Assembly (NCBI RefSeq): GCF_003732265.1
Contig: NZ_MOBK01000001.1
Coordinates: 186,001 to 250,000 of the forward strand
From: Pseudomonas brassicacearum
GTDB lineage: Bacteria; Pseudomonadota; Gammaproteobacteria; Pseudomonadales; Pseudomonadaceae
Direction of reading: 5' to 3'
Length of the DNA stretch: 64,000 bases
Below the pieces are notes generated by a model. That model was not told the origin of the DNA. It was given only the letters and a program-made list of their open reading frames with translations, and ran no database searches. Positions 51,596 to 60,471 of this stretch are shown here, in pieces; position 1 is the stretch's first letter, and each line of letters begins with the position of its first letter. Made by a program: the position numbers and the translations under genes.

Positions 51596-53182
51596 ATGTC
51601 ACCGACTCGACAGCAGTCCCTGGGCATCGGTTTACTGGCACTGATCCTGTTCAGTGCCGGGGTTTATCAGCAGGCGGCCATCGGTTTCGATTCGCGGTTC
51701 GTGATGTTTGCCCAAGAGATGCTGCGGAACGGGCCATCGGTGTTTCCCACCACCTATGGCCAGCCTTACGCCGACTACTCGGCCGTCTCGACGCTGTTCA
51801 TCTGGCTGCTGTCCTTGCCGTTCGGGCAGGTCAACAGCCTCAGCGCCTGGCTGCCGAGTGCGATGGCCGGTGCCGTAATTGTCACATTGATGTACCGCTT
51901 ACTGGCGCCCTACTCCCAACGCTGGGCGCTGCTCAGCATTGCCTTGATGCTGATGACCAGCACCTTCATCACCGAAGCCCGCGCCGTGTCTCAGGACCTG
52001 ATACTCGCGGCGGTCGCGTTTTCGGTGTTTTACCTGGGGTATGCCGCCGACCACTTCGCGGCACAACGCCGCTGGTGGCTGATCTTCGCCCTGCTGGTCC
52101 TCGGTTTCGGGGTGCGCGGGCCGATCGGGCTGGTGGTGCCTACCGGCATTTTGTGCAGCTACTTTTTTCTCAATCGCCAATGGCGCCACCTGTTCGGCTT
52201 CGGCCTGACAGCGGCCGCGTTGTTGGCGGTCAGCGTCGGCGCCTTGTTGTGGCTGGCCGACACCGATGGCGGGCCGGCCTTCATGCAAGACGTGGTGCGC
52301 ATGCAGTTCATGGGGCGCCTGGACGGCAGCGAAGGCGCCAGCGGTGCGTTGTATTACTTCACCAGTTCGATGGGCAACTACGCGCTCGCCTATCCGCTGG
52401 CCTGGCTTGCGTTGGCGGCGATCGCGCTGACCAAACCACGCCAGGCAGGCCCGGCATGGCGCCTGTTGCAGTACTGCGTGGCGGCCGGGTTGATTGTGAT
52501 GATCGGGTTGTCGATCCCGCAGGCGAAGAAGGCCCGCTATCTACTGCCGATGTTGCCGATGGCGGCGATTGTTGCGGCATACCCGTTTCAGGTCACGCAA
52601 GGTCGGTTGTTTGCCGCGCTACGCGGGTTGATGCAGGGGGTATGGCTGCTGATCCCGATACTCATGATCGTTGGCTTGGTGGTCGCTCAGCGCCGGTTTC
52701 CCGAGCAACTGACGTCGATTCGCTCGATTGTGATCCTGCTCGGCGTGTTGCAGGCCATCGCGCTTGCCACGCTGTTCAAGGCTCGTTGGCGTGCAGAGAC
52801 ACTGGCTTTTTGCGCGGTGCTGGCGGTGTGGTCGGTGTACATGAGCGTGTTCGAACCGGTTGAGCGTCGGCTCTATGACACCCGCACTTTCAGCCTCGCC
52901 GTCTATGAACAGGTCCAGAAAGCGCCGGCGCCGCTGGTGTTGCACGGGATGGGCAAAGATGCCAAGGCAATCAAGTTCATGATCAACATCCCGCATGACT
53001 TGCAACCGCTGTTTACTGACTCTGTTGCGGAACTGCAAAGTCTCTCCGGGCCTGCGTGGTTGATGATGGACCTGAACGCTTACGACGCCTTGCAGGGCAC
53101 TGCGCTGGGTAACTTGCAGCCAGTGTTGAGTGGGCGATTCGACAAGAATGATTTCGTGCTGCTGCATAAACAAACCCCGTAG
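51596..53182 (+). CDS. GT39-like membrane glycosyltransferase at end of arn operon
   Basis: This 528-residue polytopic protein of the PMT/ArnT superfamily has about 12 helices. The N-terminal loop AAIGFDSRFVMFAQEMLRNG replaces the acidic PDE-type motif with FDSRF, and GQPYADYSAVSTLFIWLLSL takes the place of the EKPxxYW motif, so it is only distantly ArnT-like. It starts 5 bases after ugd and is probably co-transcribed. It may add another sugar to LPS or a lipid carrier; the substrate is unknown. Confidence 0.82.
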   Translation: MSPTRQQSLGIGLLALILFSAGVYQQAAIGFDSRFVMFAQEMLRNGPSVFPTTYGQPYADYSAVSTLFIWLLSLPFGQVNSLSAWLPSAMAGAVIVTLMYRLLAPYSQRWALLSIALMLMTSTFITEARAVSQDLILAAVAFSVFYLGYAADHFAAQRRWWLIFALLVLGFGVRGPIGLVVPTGILCSYFFLNRQWRHLFGFGLTAAALLAVSVGALLWLADTDGGPAFMQDVVRMQFMGRLDGSEGASGALYYFTSSMGNYALAYPLAWLALAAIALTKPRQAGPAWRLLQYCVAAGLIVMIGLSIPQAKKARYLLPMLPMAAIVAAYPFQVTQGRLFAALRGLMQGVWLLIPILMIVGLVVAQRRFPEQLTSIRSIVILLGVLQAIALATLFKARWRAETLAFCAVLAVWSVYMSVFEPVERRLYDTRTFSLAVYEQVQKAPAPLVLHGMGKDAKAIKFMINIPHDLQPLFTDSVAELQSLSGPAWLMMDLNAYDALQGTALGNLQPVLSGRFDKNDFVLLHKQTP

Positions 53183-53223
53183 GGCGACGCACAGGAAGTT
53201 GCTGTTAGCCGACCCTGTCTGTT

Positions 53224-54189
53224 TCACGCGGGGGCCTTCAAATCGACCCCCAACGCCTGCGCAAACGCCTTGACCAGCGGACTGCGTACGGTGTTGTGGC
53301 GCAGGATCAGATTGAACGGCGTGACGATGTTGATCAGGTCCGGACGCACCGCACGAAGCTGCCCCTGAGCCACCAGGGACGCCGCGTAATGCTGCGGCAG
53401 GAACCCGACAAAACGCCCGGTCTTGATCAACAGCGCCACGGCTTCCACCTGGGTGGCGGACGCCGAGAAACTGTCGTAGTGAGCGAAGTTCAGCTTGTCC
53501 CGATGAATTGCGTAGCGATGGTTGATGCACTCATGATGCCTGAGCACATCGCTGCCCATTTCGGCGTCCGGCGTCGAAAACAACGGGTGACCGACAGCGC
53601 AATACACTTCCGAGCGTTCTTCATACAGCGGGTAATAATCGAACTCCTCTCTTTTTTGATACACCGGCACAATTCCCGCCACTAATCGCCCCTCGACTAC
53701 ACCCCTTTCCACCTCATCCAGTTGAGAGGCCTGAAGTTGAAACCTTACTTTCGGTGACTCTTCGTTAATTCGTCTAATCGCTGCAACTAACGGTGAATTA
53801 GCATCGGAAATCGTATTATCAATAACCCCCACACCAAGGTCGCCAATCAGTTCGTTCTGCGCTGAACTAAGTCGATCTCGAAAGTTATCGACCGAGGCAA
53901 ACAAGTCGATCGATGCCTGATACACCAAGCGGCCTTCTTCGGTCAGATGAAAGCCTTCTCGACCCCGGGTACACAGGCGCATGCCGATGCGGATTTCCAG
54001 GTCGGAGATCTGTTTGCTGATGGCCGCCAGCCCCACATTCAGCTCGTTTTGCGCCGCACTGAAGCCCCCGGCCTCGACCACGGCCTTGAATACTTTGAGC
54101 AATTTGAAGTCCAGCCCACTGAGGGCCAGCGGTGCCCGTTGCAGCGGTTTTGGCGGCGGGTTTCCGGAACTGGAAAGTGGGGTTTCCAT
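53224..54189 (-). CDS. LysR-family regulator of the lyase/ABC cluster
   Basis: This 321-residue LTTR has an unusual 28-residue leading segment before the helix-turn-helix (FKLLKVFKAVVEAGGFSAAQ followed by NELNVGLAAISKQISDLEIR). The effector domain has two lobes and reads like those regulating amino-acid or nitrogen catabolism. It is divergent from the argininosuccinate-lyase paralogue across 308 bp, so it probably controls that operon. AT-rich stretches in its 5' coding part are notable. Confidence 0.9.
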   Translation of the reverse strand: METPLSSSGNPPPKPLQRAPLALSGLDFKLLKVFKAVVEAGGFSAAQNELNVGLAAISKQISDLEIRIGMRLCTRGREGFHLTEEGRLVYQASIDLFASVDNFRDRLSSAQNELIGDLGVGVIDNTISDANSPLVAAIRRINEESPKVRFQLQASQLDEVERGVVEGRLVAGIVPVYQKREEFDYYPLYEERSEVYCAVGHPLFSTPDAEMGSDVLRHHECINHRYAIHRDKLNFAHYDSFSASATQVEAVALLIKTGRFVGFLPQHYAASLVAQGQLRAVRPDLINIVTPFNLILRHNTVRSPLVKAFAQALGVDLKAPA

Positions 54190-54497
54190 AATGCTTATTT
54201 ACCTCTGGCGCCGTATTCAACAACCTGTGTCCAACAACAAAAATACTGCCGGTAAATAATAATGACCACAGAAAACCAGGCTTGGCAACCGCCAATAATT
54301 TCCGTACTTCAGTGCCAACTCACTGATGTCCAACGACTAAAAGCTGACACTTCGATCAGCTCTCGTGACTTCGCAACTGCGCTTATCCCCTGCCCTTGAA
54401 TGATTGATTAGCCCGAACCTCGTCCGAATGACTTTCGACGCGTGTTCCGGGCCCGGCATACCGATTTCAGTTCGCTTTACCGACGAGGAAAACAACA
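54190..54497. other. Divergent intergenic region, 308 bp
   Basis: This spacer between the LysR regulator and the lyase gene is AT-rich near the regulator and should hold both promoters and the LysR operator. GAGGA near 54485 is the likely ribosome-binding site for the lyase gene. I see no gene in it. Confidence 0.5.
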
Positions 54498-55925
54498 ATG
54501 TCTCAAACCACCGACCGTCTCTGGGGTGCTCGCTTCAAAAGCGGCCCGTCCGAAGCCCTGGCGGCCCTGTCCCGTTGCCCCGAGCGCTACTTTCGTCTGA
54601 CCCCGTACGACCTCGCCGGCTCCAAGGCGCATGCCCGTGAACTGCAACGCGCCGGGCTGCTGACCGAGCAAGAAACCCTGACCATGCTCGACGCACTGGT
54701 GCGCATCGGTGATGACTTCCGCGCCGGCCGCATTGCCCCGACGCTGGACGACGAAGACGTCCACACCTTCATCGAGCGCCTGCTGACCGAACGCCTCGGC
54801 GCCTTGGGCGGCAAGCTGCGCGCCGGCCGTTCACGTAACGACCAGACCGCCAACGACCTGCGCCTGTTCCTGCGTGATCACGTCCGCACCCTGGCCGTCG
54901 AAGTGCTGGCCTTGCAACAGGCCCTGGTCGATCAGGCCGAGCAACACATCGAAAGCATCTGCCCGGGCTTCACCCACCTGCAGCAGGCGCAACCCATCGT
55001 CTTCGCACACCACTTGCTGGCCCACTCGCAATCGATGCTGCGTGACGTGCAACGCCTGGTGGATTGGGACATACGCACCTCGCTGTCGCCACTCGGTGCC
55101 GCGGCAATGGCCGGTTCTGCCATCGCGCGCCTGCCGCAACAGTCGGCCAAGGAAATGGGCTACAGCGGCGTCTGCGAAAACTCCATCGACGCCGTCGCCA
55201 GCCGCGATCACGTCGCCGAATTCCTGTTTATTGCGAGCATGCTCGGGATCAACATTTCCCGCCTCGCCGAGGAATTCTGTCTGTGGTCGTCGCGGCAGTT
55301 TCGCTGGGTCGCACTGGACGATGCCTACGCCACCGGCAGCTCGATCATGCCGCAGAAGAAAAACCCGGACATCGCCGAACTGGCCCGGGGCAAGGCGGGT
55401 CGCCTGATCGGCAACCTGACCGGTCTGCTTTCCACGCTGAAATCCCTGCCGCTGTCGTACAACCGCGACTTGAGCGAAGACAAGAACGGCGTGCTCGACA
55501 GCGTCGACACCTTGCTGCTGGTGCTGCCGGCCATGGCCGGGATGGTCGCGACCATGAAGGTCAACGTTGAAGAGCTGCGGCGTCAGGCACCCCTGGGCTT
55601 CACCCTCGCCACCGAAGTCGCCGACTGGCTGGCCATGCGCGGCGTGCCGTTCAAGGAAGCGCATGAGATTACCGGCGCACTGGTCCAGGCCTGCGAGAAA
55701 CATGACATCGAATTGTGGGAAGCCTCGCCGGCCCTGCTGGCCGAGATCGACCCGCGCCTGACGCCCGAAGTGCGTGACAGCCTGACCCTGGAAGCCGCCA
55801 TCGCCGCCCGCAGTGGTTGGGGCGGCACCGCGCCGCAACAGGTGCGCGAGCAGATCGGCCGCCTGAAAGCTGCCCTCACTGCGCAACACGCGTGGACCGA
55901 GAACTATCAGGGTTTCCGGCTCTGA
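54498..55925 (+). CDS. Argininosuccinate-lyase paralogue (fumarase/aspartase superfamily)
   Basis: This 475-residue C-N lyase eliminates fumarate from an N-substituted aspartate. Motifs of the family are present: GRSRNDQ near 113-119, the TH pair in PGFTHLQQAQP (about T159-H160) and the signature GSSIMPQKKNPD with S281/S282. Compared with arginine-biosynthetic ArgH the start (WGARFKSGPSEALAAL) and the GSAIARLPQQSAKEMGYS segment differ strongly, losing the DREQLA-like block. It is not with arginine genes but with an amino-acid transporter and an MmgE/PrpD gene, so a catabolic lyase, for example for an aminopolycarboxylate, is plausible. It may simply be annotated argH. Confidence 0.88.
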   Translation: MSQTTDRLWGARFKSGPSEALAALSRCPERYFRLTPYDLAGSKAHARELQRAGLLTEQETLTMLDALVRIGDDFRAGRIAPTLDDEDVHTFIERLLTERLGALGGKLRAGRSRNDQTANDLRLFLRDHVRTLAVEVLALQQALVDQAEQHIESICPGFTHLQQAQPIVFAHHLLAHSQSMLRDVQRLVDWDIRTSLSPLGAAAMAGSAIARLPQQSAKEMGYSGVCENSIDAVASRDHVAEFLFIASMLGINISRLAEEFCLWSSRQFRWVALDDAYATGSSIMPQKKNPDIAELARGKAGRLIGNLTGLLSTLKSLPLSYNRDLSEDKNGVLDSVDTLLLVLPAMAGMVATMKVNVEELRRQAPLGFTLATEVADWLAMRGVPFKEAHEITGALVQACEKHDIELWEASPALLAEIDPRLTPEVRDSLTLEAAIAARSGWGGTAPQQVREQIGRLKAALTAQHAWTENYQGFRL

Positions 55926-55939
55926 AGCAGTACGCAAAT

Positions 55940-56033
55940 CCTGTGGGAGCGGGCTTGCTCGCGAAGGGGCCGTGTCAGTCGCCATTTATGTTGAATGACA
56001 CACCGCATTCGCGAGCAAGCCCGCTCCCACAGG
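55940..56033. repeat. REP inverted pair (GTGGGAGC type)
   Basis: Perfect 26-bp arms at 55940-55965 and 56008-56033 enclose 42 bases. The core is CCTGTGGGAGCGGGCTTGC. It lies between the lyase and permease genes of one probable operon. Confidence 0.9.
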
Positions 56034-56076
56034 GGATTGTGGTTGGCCTGAATTACCCAGTGTACGGAGAAACATC

Positions 56077-56955
56077 ATGAGCCAGACCCAGGCAGAACGA
56101 CTCCAGGCGGAGCGCAAACTGGCGGAAAACCAGTTCGACATCACCCAATACCACCATGTGCCACGGCGTTACTACGGGCGGATTTTCTTCGCCAGCGTCA
56201 TCGTCATCGCCCTTCTCGGTCTGGTGCGAGCCTTCGCCGAAGGCAAGATCGAATGGTCGTACATCGGCCAGTTCCTGACCTCCCAGGCGATCATGTGGGG
56301 CTTGCTCAACACCATCGTCATGGCTGTGCTGGCGATGGCGCTGGGCATTATTTTCGGGGTGATCACCGCGATCATGCGCATGTCGGCCAACCCGATCCTG
56401 CGCTACGTGGCAGTGACCTACACCTGGCTGTTTCGCGGCACGCCGCTGATCCTGCAATTGCTGCTGTGGTTCAACCTGGCGCTGATTTTCCCCACCATCG
56501 GCATCCCCGGCCTGTTCGAAATGGACACCGTGAGCCTGATGACGCCATTTGTGGCCGCCCTGCTCGGCTTGAGCATCAACCAGGGTGCCTACACCGCCGA
56601 AGTTGTCCGTGCCGGCCTACTGTCGGTGGACACCGGCCAGTACGAAGCGGCCAAGTCGATCGGCATGCCGCGCCTGCAAGCGCTGCGCCGGATCATCCTG
56701 CCGCAGGCCATGCGGATCATCATTCCACCGGTTGGCAACGAGTTCATCGGCATGGTGAAAATGACCTCGCTGGCGAGCGTCATCCAGTACTCGGAACTGC
56801 TCTACAACGCCCAGAACATCTACTACGCCAACGCCCGCGTGATGGAGCTGCTGATCGTCGCCGGTATCTGGTACCTGGCCACGGTCACCGTGCTGTCCTT
56901 TGGTCAAAGCCGCCTGGAGCGTCGTTTCGCTCGCGGCGCCGGCAAGCGTTCTTGA
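56077..56955 (+). CDS. Amino-acid ABC transporter permease
   Basis: This 292-residue permease has an N-terminal cytoplasmic extension of about 35 residues (charged, [17 protein letters not shown]), then five or six helices. It carries the [17 protein letters not shown] block and the EAA loop [20 protein letters not shown] typical of HisMQ-type polar amino-acid importers. Because it is the only permease in the set, it probably works as a homodimer. The ATPase and binding-protein genes follow. Confidence 0.93.
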   Translation: MSQTQAERLQAERKLAENQFDITQYHHVPRRYYGRIFFASVIVIALLGLVRAFAEGKIEWSYIGQFLTSQAIMWGLLNTIVMAVLAMALGIIFGVITAIMRMSANPILRYVAVTYTWLFRGTPLILQLLLWFNLALIFPTIGIPGLFEMDTVSLMTPFVAALLGLSINQGAYTAEVVRAGLLSVDTGQYEAAKSIGMPRLQALRRIILPQAMRIIIPPVGNEFIGMVKMTSLASVIQYSELLYNAQNIYYANARVMELLIVAGIWYLATVTVLSFGQSRLERRFARGAGKRS

Positions 56956-56965
56956 GGAGCCCCAC

Positions 56966-57730
56966 ATGAGAAGCATCGTCAAGGCCGTGAGCCTGAACAA
57001 ATATTACGACCAGTACCACGCGCTCAAGGACATCAACATCGAAGTCGAGCAAGGCGAAGTGCTGTGCATCATCGGCCCGTCCGGTTCCGGCAAAAGCACC
57101 TTGCTGCGCTGCGTCAACCAGCTGGAAAAAATCGACAAGGGCGGCCTGTGGGTCGATGGCGAACTGGTCGGTTACCGCGTCGTCGGCAATAAACTGCATG
57201 AGCTCAACGAGTCGCAGATCGCCCGTCAACGCCTGTCCACCGGCATGGTGTTCCAGCGTTTCAACCTGTTTCCGCACATGACTGTGCTGCAAAACATCAT
57301 CGAAGGGCCGTGCCAGGTGCTCAAGCGTTCGCCCAAGGAGGCGCACGAAGAAGCGGTGGAACTGCTCGCTCGCGTCGGCCTGGCCGACAAGCGCAACAGC
57401 TACCCGATCGAGCTGTCGGGTGGTCAGCAACAACGCGTGGCCATCGCCCGCGCCCTGGCCATGCGGCCCAAGTTGATGCTGTTCGATGAACCCACTTCGG
57501 CACTCGACCCGGAACTGGTCGGTGAGGTGCTGTCGGTGATGCGCGATCTGGCGCAATCCGGCATGACCATGATCGTCGTCACCCATGAACTGGGCTTCGC
57601 TCGCGAAGTATCCAACCGCATGGTGTTCATGGACGGCGGGCAGATCGTGGAGGCAGGAAGCCCCGAAGAAATACTAATAAGCCCGCAAAACCCTCGCACC
57701 CAAAGCTTCATTTCTGCCGTTCGAACCTAA
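56966..57730 (+). CDS. Amino-acid ABC transporter ATPase
   Basis: The product is a 254-residue GlnQ/HisP-type ATPase. ATG 56966 is 10 bases after the permease stop with GAGGAG upstream; the open frame extends further back only as an overlap. Walker A is GPSGSGKST (about 37-45), signature [15 protein letters not shown], Walker [15 protein letters not shown] and switch His VVTHELGFA. The order permease-ATPase-binding protein suggests a single transcript. Confidence 0.94.
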   Translation: MRSIVKAVSLNKYYDQYHALKDINIEVEQGEVLCIIGPSGSGKSTLLRCVNQLEKIDKGGLWVDGELVGYRVVGNKLHELNESQIARQRLSTGMVFQRFNLFPHMTVLQNIIEGPCQVLKRSPKEAHEEAVELLARVGLADKRNSYPIELSGGQQQRVAIARALAMRPKLMLFDEPTSALDPELVGEVLSVMRDLAQSGMTMIVVTHELGFAREVSNRMVFMDGGQIVEAGSPEEILISPQNPRTQSFISAVRT

Positions 57731-57769
57731 GCGTCCTTTGGCGCTCACAACACTCATAAGAGAACGACC

Positions 57770-58594
57770 ATGAAGAACATAGTAATTCCAGCAGTACTCG
57801 CAAGCGTTATGGCCTCAGGCTTCGCCATGGCAGCCGAATTGCCGGCCAGCATCAAGGCCAAGGGCGAGATCGTGGTAGCGATCATGCCCAACTACCCGCC
57901 GATGGATTTCAAGGACCCGGCGACCAACACCCTCACCGGCCTCGACTATGACCTGGGCAATGCCCTGGCCGAGCGTCTGGGCGTGAAGATCAAATGGCAG
58001 GAAACCGGTTTCGAACAGATGATCAACGCCCTGACCACCGCCCGCGTGGACATGGTGTTGTCGGGCATGACCGACACCGCCGAGCGTCAAGCCAGTGTGA
58101 CGTTCGTTGACTACTTCACCAGCGGTCCGCAGTTCTACACCCTGCAGAAGAACAAGGACTTCAACGAGATCATCGACCTGTGCGGCAAGAAAGTCGGCAC
58201 CAGCCGCCGCACCACCTTCCCGGCGGAAATCGCCGAGTGGAGCAAAGCCAACTGCGAGGCCGCCGGCAAGCCTGCGATCAACGTGATCGGCACCGAAGGT
58301 TCGGCCGATGCCCGTGCGCAACTGCGCCAGAGCCGTATCGACGCGGCGATGCAGGGCAGCGAGACCCTGCCTTACCTCAAGACCCAGGAAAAGGACATGT
58401 ACAAGACGGTGGGCCTGCCGATCTCCTCGCAGTTCACCGGCCTTGGCGTGAGCAAGAAAAAGCCTGAGCTGAGTCAAGCGGTGAAGGTCGCGTTGCAGAG
58501 CATGATCGATGACGGCAGCTACCAGACCATCCTGAAGAAATGGGACCTGGAACTGGGCGCGATCAAGACAGTGACCATCAACGCCGGCAAGTAA
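57770..58594 (+). CDS. Amino-acid-type ABC substrate-binding protein
   Basis: This 274-residue family 3 periplasmic binding protein has a signal peptide (MKNIVIPAVLASVMASGFAM, then AA). The mature protein contains GEIVVAIMPNYPPMDFKDP, GLDYDLGNALAERLG, MVLSGMTDTAERQASVTFVD and CGKKVGTSRRTTFPAEI. The typical amino-acid-binding Arg lies in the TSRRTTFPAE loop, which is more basic than usual and would suit an acidic ligand such as an aspartate-derived compound. Confidence 0.92.
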   Translation: MKNIVIPAVLASVMASGFAMAAELPASIKAKGEIVVAIMPNYPPMDFKDPATNTLTGLDYDLGNALAERLGVKIKWQETGFEQMINALTTARVDMVLSGMTDTAERQASVTFVDYFTSGPQFYTLQKNKDFNEIIDLCGKKVGTSRRTTFPAEIAEWSKANCEAAGKPAINVIGTEGSADARAQLRQSRIDAAMQGSETLPYLKTQEKDMYKTVGLPISSQFTGLGVSKKKPELSQAVKVALQSMIDDGSYQTILKKWDLELGAIKTVTINAGK

Positions 58595-58613
58595 GGACCA
58601 GTACATTACCCAT

Positions 58614-58703
58614 TGTGGGAGCGAGCCTGCTCGCGATAGCGGAGTATCAGTCAACGGTGATGTTGAATGTGACGGCCACTTCGCGAGCAGGCTTGCTCCC
58701 ACA
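58614..58703. repeat. REP inverted pair (GTGGGAGC type)
   Basis: 23-bp arms at 58614-58636 and 58681-58703 are inverted with one mismatch. The core is TGTGGGAGCGAGCCTGCTCG. It separates the binding protein from the first NodB-fold gene. Confidence 0.88.
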
Positions 58704-58742
58704 GGAATTGAGTAGTGCCTATATATTATTGGAGTGCCACTG

Positions 58743-59591
58743 ATGTCCTCCTCGCTGCAACCCACCTGGCCCGACCAGCACAAAGCCTGTCTCGCCCTGG
58801 CCTTCGACCTCGACGGCCCGACCGGCGATGCCATGCTCAACGGCTCGATCTGGCACAAGCCCGAGTACTTCGGTTTCGGCGGTTACGGCCCTTACCGGGC
58901 GTTGCCGCGGATTCTCGACTTGCTGGACGCGTTCAGGATCCCGACGACATTCTTCGTCCCGGCCTGGGTCGTGGAGAACTGGCCGAAACAATGCCAGGCG
59001 ATTGTCGAGCGCGGGCATGAGGTGGCGTACCACGGCTACAAACACGAATCCTTTTACGCCCTGACGCTGGACCAGCAAAAGGACGTGATGAAGAAATCCC
59101 GCGAGGTGTTCTGGAAATACTTGGCGATCCGCGCCGAAGGCTTCCGCACCCCGTCCGGCGATTGGCGCGCCGAGACCCCGGCGATGCTGGTTGAAGCCGG
59201 CGTGACCTATTCCAGCAGCATGCGCGGCGATGACCGGCCGTACCTGGTCAAGGTGCCCGGCCACGACACGCCACTGGTGGAAATCCCCGGCCGCTGGGAA
59301 ATGGACGACTACGCCTCCCTCGCCTATACCCGCGCCCCGGACTTCCCCTCGGGCCTCGACCGCACCGCCAGCTACGCGCTGACCCTCGACAACTGGTGTC
59401 GCGAGTACGACGGCGCGATGAACGAAGGCCTGTGCCTGACCACCCTGTTCCACCCCAAGATCACCGGCAAACCGGGACGCATCCTGTTGCTGGAAAAACT
59501 CTTCGAGCACATGCGCCAGCGCGATGACGTGTGGTTCGCCACCTGCCGCGACGTCGCCCAGTGGTGGCTGAAGGAGCATCACCATGGCTGA
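58743..59591 (+). CDS. NodB-fold polysaccharide-deacetylase-family hydrolase (metal-site intact)
   Basis: This 282-residue cytosolic protein has no signal peptide, so it is not a cell-wall deacetylase. NodB motifs are present: ALAFDLDGPTGD (D22 and D24), AYHGYKHE (H97 and H101) and GFRTPSGDWRAET. Family relatives without signal peptides include allantoinase PuuE and imidase-like enzymes that open C-N bonds. ATG 58743 follows GGAG by 8 bases. It overlaps the next, paralogous NodB gene by 8 bases. Confidence 0.88.
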   Translation: MSSSLQPTWPDQHKACLALAFDLDGPTGDAMLNGSIWHKPEYFGFGGYGPYRALPRILDLLDAFRIPTTFFVPAWVVENWPKQCQAIVERGHEVAYHGYKHESFYALTLDQQKDVMKKSREVFWKYLAIRAEGFRTPSGDWRAETPAMLVEAGVTYSSSMRGDDRPYLVKVPGHDTPLVEIPGRWEMDDYASLAYTRAPDFPSGLDRTASYALTLDNWCREYDGAMNEGLCLTTLFHPKITGKPGRILLLEKLFEHMRQRDDVWFATCRDVAQWWLKEHHHG

Positions 59592-60471
59592 TTCCAACGT
59601 CTGGCCCCAAGGCAAGCGCTGCGCCGTCGTGTTGACCGTTGATTACAACGACATCCACGGCATTCTGACCCAGGCGCCTGAAGTGGCCGGGCGCGACAAA
59701 ACGCTGTCCGTCTGGCGCTACGGCAGCCAACGCGGGGTCGAACGCTTGTTGGGTTTGTTCAAGGAACTGGGGGTGCCCAGCAGTTGGTGCATCCCCGGCA
59801 TCGTCGCCGAGGAAAACCCCGAACACATCCACGCGATTCAGGCCGGTGGACATGAGATCGCCTGTTCAGGCTATCGCCATCAGAACTACGACACCCTCGA
59901 TCTCGCCCAACAAAGCGCCGAAATTGCCAAGGGTTGCGCAGCGCTGGCCGCGCTGACCGGCCAGCGTCCGACAGGGTTTCGTATCCCGGCCGGCAACGGC
60001 GCGCCGGGTTTTATCGAGGCCTTGAGGGACCATGGCATTCGCTGGTCCTCGTCGTGGCGTGGCGATGACTTGCCGTTCAAGCATCCGGCTGCACCTGACG
60101 TCGTCGAGTTGCCGCTGCACTATGAACTGGAAGACGAGCCGTATTTTGCCTTCAACCTCAGCCCTGCCGTGCCTCCGGCGCAATCGCGGATCGCGTCTTA
60201 CAGCCACACCCTGGGCAACCTGCAAATGGACTTCGCCGGGTTCCACCGGTTTGGCCTGTGCTACGTGTTGCGCCTGCACCCGGAAATAATCGCCACGCCG
60301 GGGCGCATCGGGGTCCTGCGCGAATTGCTTGAGGGCATTCAGCAACACAAAGACGTGTGGATCGCCACGGCCGCTGACGTCGCGCAGTGGTGGGCAGATT
60401 CGGCGCAGCCTGTGACCGAGGATCACCCGGCCTCAGTTTATGAGCGCCATTATCGGGACTACCTGGTATGA
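59584..60471 (+). CDS. Second NodB-fold protein with altered metal ligands
   Basis: This 295-residue paralogue of the preceding protein has changes at the metal site. Where that one has DLD and HGYKH, this protein has VDYND (D20, N22) and CSGYRH (S95, H99), so two of the usual metal ligands are missing. GFRIPAGNGAPGF retains the Arg/Pro motif. PuuE-type allantoinase, also in this family, is described as metal-independent, so this may be an active metal-free amidohydrolase or a regulatory partner of the first. It overlaps its neighbours by 8 and 4 bases. Confidence 0.88.
   Translation: MADSNVWPQGKRCAVVLTVDYNDIHGILTQAPEVAGRDKTLSVWRYGSQRGVERLLGLFKELGVPSSWCIPGIVAEENPEHIHAIQAGGHEIACSGYRHQNYDTLDLAQQSAEIAKGCAALAALTGQRPTGFRIPAGNGAPGFIEALRDHGIRWSSSWRGDDLPFKHPAAPDVVELPLHYELEDEPYFAFNLSPAVPPAQSRIASYSHTLGNLQMDFAGFHRFGLCYVLRLHPEIIATPGRIGVLRELLEGIQQHKDVWIATAADVAQWWADSAQPVTEDHPASVYERHYRDYLV

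Noticed and set aside
51490..52863. 457-codon plus-strand frame overlapping the GT39-like gene
   Set aside because: It is a frame-shifted shadow rich in Arg and Gly with no membrane pattern; the 51596 frame has a clean polytopic profile.
54498..55925. Simple call as the arginine-biosynthetic argH
   Set aside because: Motifs of the superfamily fit, but the N-terminal and DREQLA-like regions differ and the neighbours are catabolic; I kept a paralogue call and left the symbol empty.
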